In this document: positions 1 to 8,727 of the stretch, piece after piece
Layout of the letters: the number at the start of each line of letters is the position of its first letter
Position numbering within the stretch: position 1 is the first letter of the stretch
Origin: Pedobacter sp. Leaf250
GTDB lineage: Bacteria > Bacteroidota > Bacteroidia > Sphingobacteriales > Sphingobacteriaceae
Length of the DNA stretch: 64,000 bases
Assembly: GCF_920984735.1 (NCBI RefSeq)
Contig: NZ_CAKLBU010000016.1
Span: 47,089-111,088, forward strand
Direction: 5' to 3'
The notes under the pieces: model-generated
What the model saw: the letters and a program-made list of their open reading frames with translations, nothing else
Databases searched by the model: none
What the model was told of the DNA's origin: nothing
Translations under genes and position numbers: made by a program

Positions 1-1475
1 AAGCCAATTGGCGTTAACCATTTGATCTGATATTTCTTTTTAAATTCATCCTTTACGTATTGATAAGTCTGATTTTTATCATGAGCTATTTTCTTCGCAA
101 ATTCGGCATTGGGTTGAAGCAATACCAATAATCCTGTACCGGTATATTCCGGGTAGAAATCAATCTGATCATTCACTAAGGCATCAAAACATATTTTTGT
201 ACCGCCTAAACCTGTTTTAGTAGCCACCTGATAATTGGTATTTCCCTGGATAAGCATTTTATACATTTCGGCAAGGATGTACTGTTCACCAAAAATTTTG
301 GAACCAATACGAACAATACCTCCTTTACTATTTTTCGATACTTTAAAAAGATTTTGACTCACCAGGAAATCTTTTGCTACCTTTTCGGGGCTTTGATGCA
401 GCTGATCGGTTTTATAATTCAGATCAGTCATTACTGCATCAGTTATTTTCCCTGCAAGAAGATTTAACACGCTTTCGAGTTCAGGAAACTTTTTTAGTGA
501 AGATTCCCGCACAATTGGCGCAGCGTAGTATGGTGGAAAAATAAGTTTGTCATCTTTCAAAATGGTTAGATCGAAAGCTTTCAGTCTTCCATCGGTAGAA
601 TAACCACTGATTACGTCTAACTCTTTTTCAAAAGCCGCTTTGTACATCACAGCATCGCTGATTACTATGGTATTAATTTTTAATCCATACACCGATTTCA
701 GGCCCAAATCGCCATCTTGCCGACCCATAAATTCGGGTGTGAAACCTGCAGTAAGTGAATTACCGTAGGCTTTAGGAAGTAAATAAAGGCCACTCAAGAT
801 TAGGATGGCAACTGGTACCACAATCAGGATTTTTCTTAACTTTTTGAAATTTAGATTTTGAATCAATGCGAGCAAACCATCTAAAACAATTGCCAAAATT
901 GCTGCAGGAATTGCTCCTGCCAAGATCATATTGGTATTGTTTAAAGAAATACCTCCGAAGATAAATTCGCCTAAACCTCCCGCAGCGATATATGATGCGA
1001 GTGTTGCAACACCAACATTGATTACCGTTGCCGTACGTATTCCAGCCAGAATAACAGGCATAGCTAAGGGCAGTTCGACTTTAAAAAGAATTTGCTTAGC
1101 ACTCATTCCCATCGCTTTTGCAGCTTCGCGAACGCTCGGATCTACCCCAACAATTCCGGTATAAGTGTTTCGAATAATGGGTAATAGCGCATAAATTAGC
1201 AGCGCAACAATTGCAGGTTTGGCACCAATTCCAAGTAGCGGAATCATGAAACCCAGTAGAGCGATGCTCGGAATAGTTTGTAAAATACCTGCGAAAGCCA
1301 AAACTGAGCCGGATAATTTTTGTTTTCTGGCTATTAAAATTCCTAAAGGCAAACCTATTAGAACAGCGAAAAAAAGTGATATGAATGTTAACCCTAAATG
1401 CTGCAATGTTTGATTAAGCAACTTATCAGATTGCTCGATCATGAACTGCCATAGGCTTTGCTGGTTTTCACTCAT
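1..1475 (-). CDS. ABC transporter permease fused to substrate-binding domain (OpuB/OpuC/EgtU type), 3' end outside window
   Basis: Reading down from the ATG at 1475 gives 491 codons and runs off the window, so the C terminus is missing. Residues about 1-225 are a BPD-type permease with several membrane segments and the EAA motif (REAAKAMGMSAKQI...LP). The rest is an OpuBC/EgtUC-like binding domain, but the order is unusual. The part that is normally second (GFTPEFMGR, YSTDGR, DDKLIFPPY, LNYKTD) comes directly after the last membrane segment, and the part that is normally first (RIGSKIFGEQY, GLGGT, PEYTGTGL, KWLTPIGF) follows it. Such fusions import quaternary amines (betaine, choline, carnitine) or ergothioneine; the substrate cannot be told from the sequence. 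The start overlaps the stop of the ATPase gene as ATGA (1472-1475), which indicates translational coupling. Confidence 0.9.
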   Translation of the reverse strand, partial: MSENQQSLWQFMIEQSDKLLNQTLQHLGLTFISLFFAVLIGLPLGILIARKQKLSGSVLAFAGILQTIPSIALLGFMIPLLGIGAKPAIVALLIYALLPIIRNTYTGIVGVDPSVREAAKAMGMSAKQILFKVELPLAMPVILAGIRTATVINVGVATLASYIAAGGLGEFIFGGISLNNTNMILAGAIPAAILAIVLDGLLALIQNLNFKKLRKILIVVPVAILILSGLYLLPKAYGNSLTAGFTPEFMGRQDGDLGLKSVYGLKINTIVISDAVMYKAAFEKELDVISGYSTDGRLKAFDLTILKDDKLIFPPYYAAPIVRESSLKKFPELESVLNLLAGKITDAVMTDLNYKTDQLHQSPEKVAKDFLVSQNLFKVSKNSKGGIVRIGSKIFGEQYILAEMYKMLIQGNTNYQVATKTGLGGTKICFDALVNDQIDFYPEYTGTGLLVLLQPNAEFAKKIAHDKNQTYQYVKDEFKKKYQIKWLTPIG

Positions 1476-2422
1476 GATACTGGATTTTTTTGATATTGAC
1501 TAAAAGCAGCTGTTAATTGATCGAAATCGATGTTTTTCTGATCACCGGATTCGTTTTTTATCCCAAGTCTGCTTTGCGTTTGTAATTTCTCCATTGCATC
1601 CCAAACATTTTCTGTTGATGAAATGATGTTCGGCGTTTCATGATCCGATGCTGGCAAAAAATCCCAGATATCATTTAACGAAGCAACTTTAAAAGCCAGG
1701 GATAACTTTTCACTTGCTAGAAAATCTTCAGAAAATTTATTTACAGGCTGGTAAAGCAGTTCTTTGGGTGTTCCTATTTGAATAATCTCTCCCTTGTCCA
1801 TCAAACAAATGCGGTCTGCAAGTTCAAAAGCTTCATGAATATCATGGGTAACCATTACCATGGTCTTTCTTTTCAGTTCTTCCAATGCCTTAAACTCTTT
1901 TCGAATGCTCGAACGGGTTACATTATCCAAAGCGCCAAAAGGTTCATCCATTAATAGAATAGATGGATCTGTAACCAATGCCCTGGCCAAACCCACACGT
2001 TGTTGCTGTCCGCCGCTTAATTCACTTGGAAACATAGCTAAATACGATTCAGGCAAATGAAGTTTTTCTATAATTTCGTTTATTCTGGATGTAATTTTTT
2101 TATTATCCCAATTTAATAGCTTGGGTACAATGGCTATATTTTCAGCAACAGTGTAATGAGGGAACAAACCATTATTCTGTAATACATAACCAATGTTACG
2201 CCTTAAAATTTCTGGTTTTTCTTCGTATATTTTTTTTCCATGGATAGTAATTTCACCAGAATCTGGAACAATTAGGCGGTTTATCATTTTAAGCGTTGTG
2301 GTTTTTCCGCAACCACTTGTACCGAGCAAAATCAGGCTTTCTCCTTCTAAAACCTCAAAAGAAACCTGATTAACAGCAAAGGTGCTACCGAAGCTTTTGC
2401 TTATTTGCTTAACGCTAATCAT
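1472..2422 (-). CDS. ABC transporter ATP-binding protein, osmoprotectant/EgtV type
   Basis: A 316-residue ATPase that powers the adjoining fused permease/binding protein at the inner membrane. Walker A is GTSGCGKTT (about 34-42), the signature LSGGQ is at 134-138, and Walker B is SILLMDEP (about 153-160) followed by the switch histidine in VTHD. After the ATPase core there are about 80 residues in the place where OpuCA-type proteins carry CBS domains; here that tail is short and not a clear CBS pair. The gene overlaps its upstream neighbour by 8 bp and its downstream neighbour by 4 bp, so the three genes form one tight operon. The family call is firm; the substrate is open. Confidence 0.93.
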   Translation of the reverse strand: MISVKQISKSFGSTFAVNQVSFEVLEGESLILLGTSGCGKTTTLKMINRLIVPDSGEITIHGKKIYEEKPEILRRNIGYVLQNNGLFPHYTVAENIAIVPKLLNWDNKKITSRINEIIEKLHLPESYLAMFPSELSGGQQQRVGLARALVTDPSILLMDEPFGALDNVTRSSIRKEFKALEELKRKTMVMVTHDIHEAFELADRICLMDKGEIIQIGTPKELLYQPVNKFSEDFLASEKLSLAFKVASLNDIWDFLPASDHETPNIISSTENVWDAMEKLQTQSRLGIKNESGDQKNIDFDQLTAAFSQYQKNPVS

Positions 2423-3797
2423 CCAATTTCATAAAAAGATTATTTAACGATTCGGTATATGTTGGATGTGCGAAAATTCCATATCGGATTTTATCATAAG
2501 TGATTCCGCCTTGCATTGCCATTTGTAAAACCGACATAATTTCGCCACCATCAGCAGCGATAACGGTAGCACCTAATATTTTTTTAGTTTTAGCATCAAC
2601 AACTGCTTTCATCATACCAAATGTTTCGCCAGTTTCAATTCCCCGTGCAACATTTGCCATGGGCAATACAGCAACTTTGTAATTTAATCCTTGCTCCTTG
2701 GCTTCATTTTCCGAAATTCCCACTCTTGCCATTTGCGGGTCGGTAAACATACAATAAGGAATTGGGCGACCTTTTGTCGACACATTTTTCTTTTCTATTA
2801 AATTTTGGTAGATAACCACATGATCATTATATGCAATATGCGTAAAAGCAGGTCCGCCTTTTACATCACCCAATGCATAAATACCTTTTACATTGGTCTC
2901 CAACTTATTGTTCACCATGATATGACCTTTATCATCGGTTTTTACACCGCAATAATTTAAGCCAAGGCTTTCGGTTTGGGGTTTTCTACCTACAGCAATT
3001 AAAACATGACTGCAGTTTATTTTTCTGCTTTGCGATTTTTGCTTCACTTCAATAGCTATTCCTTTATCAGATTTTTTGATCTCAGTAACGTCTACTGAAG
3101 TTAAAAATTTAATATCTTCATTTGCTAAAACCTTGCAAATTTCATCAGAAACATCGTGATCCTCTTTTGCCAAGACATGAGTAGACTTTTCGAGAATAGT
3201 AACCTTACTACCAAAGCGGCTAAACATTTGACCAAATTCCAAACCGATGTAATTGCCTCCAATAACCACGAGATGATCAGGAATTTCCTGTATATCCAAT
3301 ATTGAGGTAGATGTGAGATAATCGATATTTTTTAAACCCTTAATTTCTGGAATAACTGTACTTGCACCTGTATTAATAAAAATTAAATCTGCCGATAAGT
3401 GTTCAATCTTACCATTTTCCATTTCTACTTTTATCTCTTTTTTTCCGGTAAAAGAGGCAGCGCCCATGAATAACTTTAAGCCTTTGGTAGATTCTATTCC
3501 CTTTTGAGCTGATCCTTGAAATAATTTTACAATTTCATCCTTCCTCTTTTTTATCTGCTTTAGATCGATCTTAACGTCACCTATAACTACACCAAGTTTT
3601 CCAGCATTTCTTGCTTGGTAAGCAGTTCTTGCAGATGCAATCATTGTTTTTGTAGGTGTACACCCATCAATAATGCAGGTTCCACCAACTATTCTTTTTT
3701 CAATTATGGCGGTTTTTTTTCCTGATTCAGCCAGTTTTTTAGCTAATGGTGTACCAGCCTGACCAGCACCTATTATTATTGCATCGAAATGTTTCAT
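2415..3797 (-). CDS. FAD-dependent pyridine nucleotide-disulfide oxidoreductase, mercuric-reductase-like
   Basis: A 460-residue class I flavin disulfide reductase. It has an FAD-binding GAGQAG (10-15), a redox-active CX4C disulfide (C41-C46 in GGTCIIDGC), a second nucleotide site GGNYIGLEFG (about 180), the FAD motif YALGDVKGG (about 308), and a C-terminal AHPTYTES carrying the catalytic histidine. It lacks an N-terminal HMA domain and has no C-terminal cysteine pair, so true mercury reduction is unlikely. The natural thiol or quinone substrate is unknown. It is first in an operon with a betaine/ergothioneine-type ABC transporter, with an 8-bp overlap, so a role in the redox chemistry of the imported compound is possible but is only an inference. 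Confidence 0.9.
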   Translation of the reverse strand: MKHFDAIIIGAGQAGTPLAKKLAESGKKTAIIEKRIVGGTCIIDGCTPTKTMIASARTAYQARNAGKLGVVIGDVKIDLKQIKKRKDEIVKLFQGSAQKGIESTKGLKLFMGAASFTGKKEIKVEMENGKIEHLSADLIFINTGASTVIPEIKGLKNIDYLTSTSILDIQEIPDHLVVIGGNYIGLEFGQMFSRFGSKVTILEKSTHVLAKEDHDVSDEICKVLANEDIKFLTSVDVTEIKKSDKGIAIEVKQKSQSRKINCSHVLIAVGRKPQTESLGLNYCGVKTDDKGHIMVNNKLETNVKGIYALGDVKGGPAFTHIAYNDHVVIYQNLIEKKNVSTKGRPIPYCMFTDPQMARVGISENEAKEQGLNYKVAVLPMANVARGIETGETFGMMKAVVDAKTKKILGATVIAADGGEIMSVLQMAMQGGITYDKIRYGIFAHPTYTESLNNLFMKLDD

Positions 3798-3824
3798 ATA
3801 AAGTAATTACAGCAATAAAACGAG

Positions 3825-3858
3825 GAAAGCCGGCCATTGTTTGGCTGGCTTTCTTTTT
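3825..3858. terminator. Hairpin between the DoxX gene and the oxidoreductase operon
   Basis: GAAAGCCGGCC (3825-3835) pairs with GGCTGGCTTTC (3843-3853) around a 7-base loop, with one wobble position. T-runs lie on the + side. It lies just past the stop of the minus-strand DoxX gene and separates it from the oxidoreductase start at 3797. The U-tail is better on the plus strand, where no upstream gene exists, so its working direction is uncertain. Confidence 0.55.
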
Positions 3859-3886
3859 AGCGCTTAAATAAAACTATTCAATGAAA

Positions 3887-4291
3887 CTACAAAGCCTTTA
3901 ACCTTTTTTGTTGCGTGCTCTTTATGGCCCAAAAAATAAGTACTGGCTGAAAAAACAATCGCATCAATCGTTTCTGATCGGTATCCAAACCAAAACCATC
4001 GCGTTTATTTACATATTGAGAAATGTTGCCCGGAAACACGGCGACAAATAACGATGCTGCTAAAATCCCTACTGCAGGCCTATACTTTTTAGGAGCAAAA
4101 ACCAATGCCGTCCCCATTGCTATTTCTACTAGTCCTGAGTAAATTACCGTATCATCTTTTTTAAGAGGAATCCAATCAGGAACCTGCGCTTGAAATTCCT
4201 TCCGGGCAAAGGTTAAATGACCAATTCCGGCAATAATTAATCCAGTACCCAAAATGATTCTGGCGATACTTTTTCCAGTTGTAGTTTTCAT
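3887..4291 (-). CDS. DoxX-like small membrane protein
   Basis: A 134-residue protein with about four hydrophobic segments, matching the DoxX/SURF4 fold in length and in the GLVEIAMGTALV and PGNISQYVNKRDGFG segments. Similar Bacteroidota proteins are annotated as DoxX family; their biochemical role is poorly known. It is a monocistronic minus-strand gene with a hairpin after its stop. No catalytic motif is visible. Confidence 0.8.
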   Translation of the reverse strand: MKTTTGKSIARIILGTGLIIAGIGHLTFARKEFQAQVPDWIPLKKDDTVIYSGLVEIAMGTALVFAPKKYRPAVGILAASLFVAVFPGNISQYVNKRDGFGLDTDQKRLMRLFFQPVLIFWAIKSTQQKRLKAL

Positions 4292-4455
4292 CTTTTAATA
4301 ACACATTCCAAAAAGAAATGTTTACGATAGCATCGCAACACTAAGTATTTGGATTGATGCATCTCAAAAGATTTTCATTAATCAACATTTGTAGAAAACT
4401 TTTTAGATCTGAATAATGTTATCATGCAGAAATTAGGCACTCAACACATACTAAA

Positions 4456-4650
4456 ATGATCAAAATTCACAACGACCAGGACTATAAAAAAGTTATCAAA
4501 AGACTTAAGCAGCTTTCAGAAAATTCTGTTAATCATTCTTTCGTACCAGAAATTAACAACCTTACTGAAATGGCTATAAAGTATGAATATTGGAGATATG
4601 ATTTAACAACAATGGATCAAAATAATCAGAAACTTTCAGCCACAGGATAA
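4456..4650 (+). CDS. Small protein resembling the N-terminal part of HigA-type antitoxins
   Basis: A 64-residue protein. The pattern MIKIHNDQDYKKVIKRLKQL...PEINNLTEMAIKYEYWR recalls the helical N terminus of HigA/Xre-type antitoxins (I.neeDY..a..ri..L....eldeLa.lie.YE). The helix-turn-helix that normally follows is absent: the frame stops after 64 codons. No HigB-type toxin gene lies next to it. It may be a stand-alone helical protein, a truncated antitoxin, or unrelated; the likeness is by eye only. Confidence 0.5.
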   Translation: MIKIHNDQDYKKVIKRLKQLSENSVNHSFVPEINNLTEMAIKYEYWRYDLTTMDQNNQKLSATG

Positions 4651-4751
4651 TTAGGGAATAAAATAAATCCTATATTTTAGCTTAAATAAAAAAAATCTAT
4701 TTAGTATTATTTGTGAGATATTGGTTTTTAAGTAATGATCAGTATAATGTA

Positions 4752-5135
4752 TTAATTAGCTTGTCCAACAAAGTTTCCAACTCTTTTCAATAAGTCGAAT
4801 ATATCAAAAGGTTTTGCAATAAAATCTTCTGCGCCACATTGTTTTTTCATTTCACTTAAAGCAGCATGTGCGCTCATCATCATCACGGGGATACCCTTTG
4901 TTGATTCATTGCTTTTAAGCATTTCACAAACCTCTATCCCATTTCCATCTGGTAGTTTAACATCAAGCAAGTATAAATCTTGTGAGGCTTTATCATCAAA
5001 TGCCATAAAATCTTTTACATTCGAAAATCCAAAAACCTCATAATCTTCTTCAGTTAAAATCAATTCAATAATTTCTTTAATACCCTGATCATCCTCGAGC
5101 AGGCATATTTTCTTACCCATAAAATTCTTAGTCAA
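4752..5135 (-). CDS. Response regulator, receiver domain only
   Basis: A 127-residue CheY-like receiver with no output domain. The acidic pocket is in LLEDDQ (D15, D16), the phosphorylated Asp is D58 in LYLLDVKLPDG, the switch residue is S88 in MMSAHA, and the conserved lysine is K108 in IAKPF. Translation could also start at M6 (MGKKICLLEDD), which fits the receiver start better. No histidine kinase is adjacent, so it probably acts by protein contact in a phosphorelay encoded elsewhere. Confidence 0.88.
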   Translation of the reverse strand: MTKNFMGKKICLLEDDQGIKEIIELILTEEDYEVFGFSNVKDFMAFDDKASQDLYLLDVKLPDGNGIEVCEMLKSNESTKGIPVMMMSAHAALSEMKKQCGAEDFIAKPFDIFDLLKRVGNFVGQAN

Positions 5136-5363
5136 TTACTAGTTCGCAATGCTTATTCACTGTGTGAAACCAACAATATGCAAAATTGTTTTGGTTAAAT
5201 CGAAGTATTTCACTGTTGTAAACAAAAAACCACAATAGTATAGAATTAATAACCCGTACTTTCAGATTTAATTATCACATGAAAAGTATCACCAATAATT
5301 TCTTACAAACACCCTTTAGCTAAATTAATAAATTGATAATAAGATTGTTGCTTATTTAGTAAA

Positions 5364-5391
5364 TTGGCGAAGTTGAGTTTACTTATCTTTG
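5364..5391 (+). promoter_or_regulatory. Bacteroidota-type promoter of the carboxylesterase gene
   Basis: TTG at 5364-5366 (-33 element), a 17-bp spacer and TATCTTTG at 5384-5391 match the TTTG/TAnnTTTG promoter used by the Bacteroidota primary sigma factor. The ATG of the esterase is only 8 bp past the box, so the expected transcript would have almost no leader. The match also argues against using the in-frame TTG at 5364 as the start codon. Confidence 0.6.
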
Positions 5392-5399
5392 TTACATTA

Positions 5400-7061
5400 A
5401 TGAACATTTCAGCGAAGCACGATTATATACTTAAAGTAAGTATCATCATACTCATCTTATTTAACATTTTCTCTAATAAATCTTATGCACAACTGCAAAA
5501 GTCATCGGTAGTTTACGCCACAGTTAACGAAGGAAGACTGGAAGGAAAAATCCAAAACGATGTGTTTGTTTTTAAAGGTGTTCCTTATGCTGCACCACCA
5601 ATCGGACCATTGCGCTGGAAAGCACCACAGCCCTTAACTAAATGGTCTGGGGTTCGCAAAGCGATAGAATTTAGTGCTCGCCCTGTTCAAAAATCTGGTA
5701 TTCTTTATGAGTTCCGATCTGAAAGCATGAGTGAAGACTGCCTTTACCTTAACATTTGGTCTACCGCTAAGCCTAACGAGAAACCGCATCCGGTTTATAT
5801 TTTTATTCATGGTGGCTCATTTATTCACGGAGATGGATCGCAGCCCGCTTATGATGGAGAAAGCATGGCAAAGAAGGGAATTGTATACATTTCTATTAAT
5901 TATCGATTGGGCGTTTTTGGCTTTTTAGCGCACCCCGATTTAGCTAAAGAAAATCAGTTCGGTGCATCGGGCAACTATGGTTTATTAGATCAGGTAGCAG
6001 CATTAAAATGGATTCGTGAAAATATTGCTGCTTTTGGCGGCGATCCCAATCGGATTACCATTGGTGGCGAATCTGTTGGTTCGCAATCGGTAAGTGCACA
6101 CATGGCCTCCCCTCTTTCAAAAGGTTTATTCTCTGCTGCTATTGCCCAAAGTAGTTCTTTACTTGATTCAAGAAGATTGATAAAATCAAAAGAATCATCA
6201 GAAAAAATGGGTATTGACTTTGTTGCTTTAACTAAAAGCGAATCAATTGCCGAAATGCGGGCCATTGACGAAAAGCGCTTATTAAAAATTGCATCCAAAG
6301 GAGATCCCAGAAGATTTAAACCCACTGTTGATGGTTACTTTCTTCCAAAATTCCCGACAGAGGTTTTCGAAGCTGGAGAGCAAATTAAAGTTCCACTGCT
6401 TGTAGGTTGGAATGCAGATGAGGTACCATCTCTGGCCTTTTACAGATTAAAACGGGCTACGCCAGAAAATTTCTATAAAAGAGTTCGGAAAATATATGGT
6501 GAAGATGCAGCCGAAGTATTGAAATATTATCCTGTAACAACAAAAGAACAGGCAAAAATAGCTGGTGCAAAATTAGGTAGCGATTGGCTAATTAATTTCG
6601 GAACATGGCGTTTGGCAGAATTACATGCTAAAAGTAATGCGCCTGTTTATCGGTATTTGTTCGATCAACCCCATCCTGGATTAACCGCAAGTACTATTAA
6701 TGATGGTAATTTTTTTCAAGTTTTACTTAAAAAGATGATTAATAAAGCCATTACAGGTTCTGCGTTTCATGCTGCAGAAATAGAATATGCTTTGGGAAAT
6801 CTTGATGTTCAACGAAATTACGCATGGAAGCAGGAAGATTATAAAGTTTCGCAACAAATGCAGGCTTACTTTTCCAATTTCATTCATAATAACAATCCAA
6901 ATTTGGGCAGTAAGGAAATCAACCTTATTAATTGGCCTAAACAGAAAGCTGGAGTAAAACAAGAATATTTACGAATTGGCTTACCTAGTAAAGTTGAGGT
7001 TGAACTTGATACGACCAGAAACAGGTATTTATTATTACAGCGAATTAAGTTTGCAGAATAA
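5400..7061 (+). CDS. Carboxylesterase type B, secreted
   Basis: A 553-residue alpha/beta-hydrolase of the carboxylesterase/cholinesterase family. The start at ATG 5400 gives a signal peptide ending near NKSYAQ; the in-frame TTG at 5364 falls in the promoter. Oxyanion-hole HGGSF is at about 137-141, EDCLYLN is the family signature, and the nucleophile is Ser225 in GGESVGS. It would hydrolyse carboxylic esters in the periplasm; the substrate is unknown. The gene is monocistronic, with its 3' end facing the PA2169-type gene. Confidence 0.93.
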   Translation: MNISAKHDYILKVSIIILILFNIFSNKSYAQLQKSSVVYATVNEGRLEGKIQNDVFVFKGVPYAAPPIGPLRWKAPQPLTKWSGVRKAIEFSARPVQKSGILYEFRSESMSEDCLYLNIWSTAKPNEKPHPVYIFIHGGSFIHGDGSQPAYDGESMAKKGIVYISINYRLGVFGFLAHPDLAKENQFGASGNYGLLDQVAALKWIRENIAAFGGDPNRITIGGESVGSQSVSAHMASPLSKGLFSAAIAQSSSLLDSRRLIKSKESSEKMGIDFVALTKSESIAEMRAIDEKRLLKIASKGDPRRFKPTVDGYFLPKFPTEVFEAGEQIKVPLLVGWNADEVPSLAFYRLKRATPENFYKRVRKIYGEDAAEVLKYYPVTTKEQAKIAGAKLGSDWLINFGTWRLAELHAKSNAPVYRYLFDQPHPGLTASTINDGNFFQVLLKKMINKAITGSAFHAAEIEYALGNLDVQRNYAWKQEDYKVSQQMQAYFSNFIHNNNPNLGSKEINLINWPKQKAGVKQEYLRIGLPSKVEVELDTTRNRYLLLQRIKFAE

Positions 7062-7095
7062 TTTTTTGATTTTCTAAACTTTCATAAAAATATAA

Positions 7096-7127
7096 GCAAA
7101 AAAAAGCCGCTGAATTATTCAACGGCT
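7096..7127 (-). terminator. Rho-independent terminator of the PA2169-type gene
   Basis: An inverted repeat AGCCGCTGAAT (7105-7115) / ATTCAACGGCT (7117-7127) lies between two convergent genes. The one non-Watson-Crick position becomes G-U in minus-strand RNA, and the eight A at 7098-7105 give a U-run on that strand, so it mainly serves the minus-strand gene that stops at 7149. It may also act on the esterase transcript. Confidence 0.75.
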
Positions 7128-7148
7128 CTGTAAAGAATTAGATTTTTT

Positions 7149-7610
7149 TTACAATGATTTATGGGCATCTCTTAATGCCTTAATTGCATCGTGACTAATA
7201 TTAATTCCATCTTGTTGTTTTAACAATACGGTTCTAACATTTTCACCTAGCTCATTTTCCTGAAGTGCATCTTTATATGCTTTTTTAATTGCATCCTCAC
7301 CTCTTTCGCACTCAGCTAAAATGCTATGACGGTCATCACCACCAAAGCTTGCTTTGATATCAATCCATGCTCTGTGTAATGTTCCCAAAATGGTATTTCC
7401 AGTATCTGGATCTTCGTTATTTCTGCCTACAAGACCAGCAAGTTCAGTCACATTTGATCTGCTATCTGATGAAAGCTTATCGAAAGTTGCTTTTAAATCG
7501 ATGTTTTCATCACTTAAATCTTTAGATGCTTTATCAAAGCCATCTGCTCTGTCGTTGTTAATTTGAATAAGGTCGTTTAATACCTCTACTGTTTTTTCTT
7601 GATTTTCCAT
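7149..7610 (-). CDS. PA2169/DUF2383 family four-helix protein
   Basis: A 153-residue, wholly helical and highly charged protein with no signal peptide. The layout NDLIQINNDRADGFDKASKD...LHRAWIDIKASF...ILAECERGED is typical of the DUF2383 (PA2169) family, which has a ferritin-like bundle. Members often appear under stress or stationary-phase control; the function is not established. It is a single gene with its own terminator downstream. Confidence 0.85.
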   Translation of the reverse strand: MENQEKTVEVLNDLIQINNDRADGFDKASKDLSDENIDLKATFDKLSSDSRSNVTELAGLVGRNNEDPDTGNTILGTLHRAWIDIKASFGGDDRHSILAECERGEDAIKKAYKDALQENELGENVRTVLLKQQDGINISHDAIKALRDAHKSL

Positions 7611-7815
7611 AGTAATTATAATTCAATAATTGGTAGTTGGAATTACAACAACAGTCATCATTGAAAGTTTTGCTAATTGTAAAAAATACTTTTCTGTTTA
7701 TACTTAAGTGTTGGACGTTGCTATGGTATGATTTTCAGATTGCAGAAAACACTTTTAGTTGACAAACATTAAAGCCACCTAACCGTTATTTCAATATCAT
7801 ATAACAAATAATATT

Positions 7816-8568
7816 ATGTCAATTTTAAACAATAAGGTAGCTGTGGTTTCTGGTGCGGGTTCTGGAATCGGTAGGGCAATTGCAATTACTTATGCTAAGG
7901 AGGGCGCCAAAGTAGTTGTAGCAGATATCAATGAAGCGCATGCCAACGAAACTGTTAAATTAATTATTGATAATGGTGGTGATGCATTTGCTGTATTAGC
8001 AGATTCTTCAAAAGCCGAAAACAATAAAAAATTAGTAGATGAGGTAGTGAAAAAATATGGACGCATAGATATTGCCTGCAATAATGCTGGAATGGGTGGC
8101 CCTGCAAAACCGACAGGTGATTACGAGCCCGAAGAGTGGGATCGTGTAATTGCACTAAACCTGAATGGTGTTTTTTATGCTTGTAAATACCAGCTTGAAC
8201 AAATGGTAAAAAATGGTGGTGGTTCAATTATTAATATTGCCTCTATTCATGGACAGGTTGCTGCACCAAATAGCCCTGCCTACACGGCCTCTAAACATGC
8301 CGTTGTAGGTTTAACGAAAAATATCGCGGTAGAATATGCTCAAAAAAATATCAGGTGTAATGCAGTTGGGCCAGGTTATATTGAGACACCGTTGCTTACT
8401 GCAAATTTAGATGAAGAAGGTTTGAAAGCAGTTGCAGGAAAAAGTGCCATTAATAGATTGGGAACCGTACAAGAAATTGCAGATTTAGTTGCGTTTTTAA
8501 GTTCCGATAAATCATCATTTACAACTGGTAGTTACATTATAGCTGATGGTGGCTACACCGCTGTATAA
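7816..8568 (+). CDS. SDR family NAD(P)-dependent oxidoreductase
   Basis: A 250-residue classical short-chain dehydrogenase. The cofactor motif is SGAGSGIG (12-19), Asp37 after the second strand (VVVADIN) suggests a preference for NAD(H), NNAG is at 89-92, and the catalytic residues are Ser143, Tyr156 and Lys160 (YTASK). The C-terminal IADGGYTAV is typical of glucose 1-dehydrogenase/3-oxoacyl reductase-like members. The substrate cannot be read from the sequence. The gene stands alone and ends at a strong terminator. Confidence 0.93.
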   Translation: MSILNNKVAVVSGAGSGIGRAIAITYAKEGAKVVVADINEAHANETVKLIIDNGGDAFAVLADSSKAENNKKLVDEVVKKYGRIDIACNNAGMGGPAKPTGDYEPEEWDRVIALNLNGVFYACKYQLEQMVKNGGGSIINIASIHGQVAAPNSPAYTASKHAVVGLTKNIAVEYAQKNIRCNAVGPGYIETPLLTANLDEEGLKAVAGKSAINRLGTVQEIADLVAFLSSDKSSFTTGSYIIADGGYTAV

Positions 8569-8590
8569 TTTTAAACTTAATATTTTTTTG

Positions 8591-8624
8591 AGGATCAAGT
8601 TTGATAAAAATTTGATCCTTTTTT
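8591..8624 (+). terminator. Rho-independent terminator of the SDR gene
   Basis: AGGATCAA (8591-8598) and TTGATCCT (8612-8619) form a perfect 8-bp stem followed by a T-run (8619-8624), 23 bp after the SDR stop codon. Confidence 0.85.
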
Positions 8625-8727
8625 ATAAAAAAAACAATTCAAACCTCCTGCCGCATTTTTAAACAATTAAAAACCAATTAGTTATTTATTCTGTTAATAA
8701 TGTTACCGATAACTAAAACTTAATACC

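Noticed and set aside
2415..3797. Mercuric reductase (merA)
   Set aside because: No mer operon genes, no HMA domain and no C-terminal cysteine pair; only the general family is supported.
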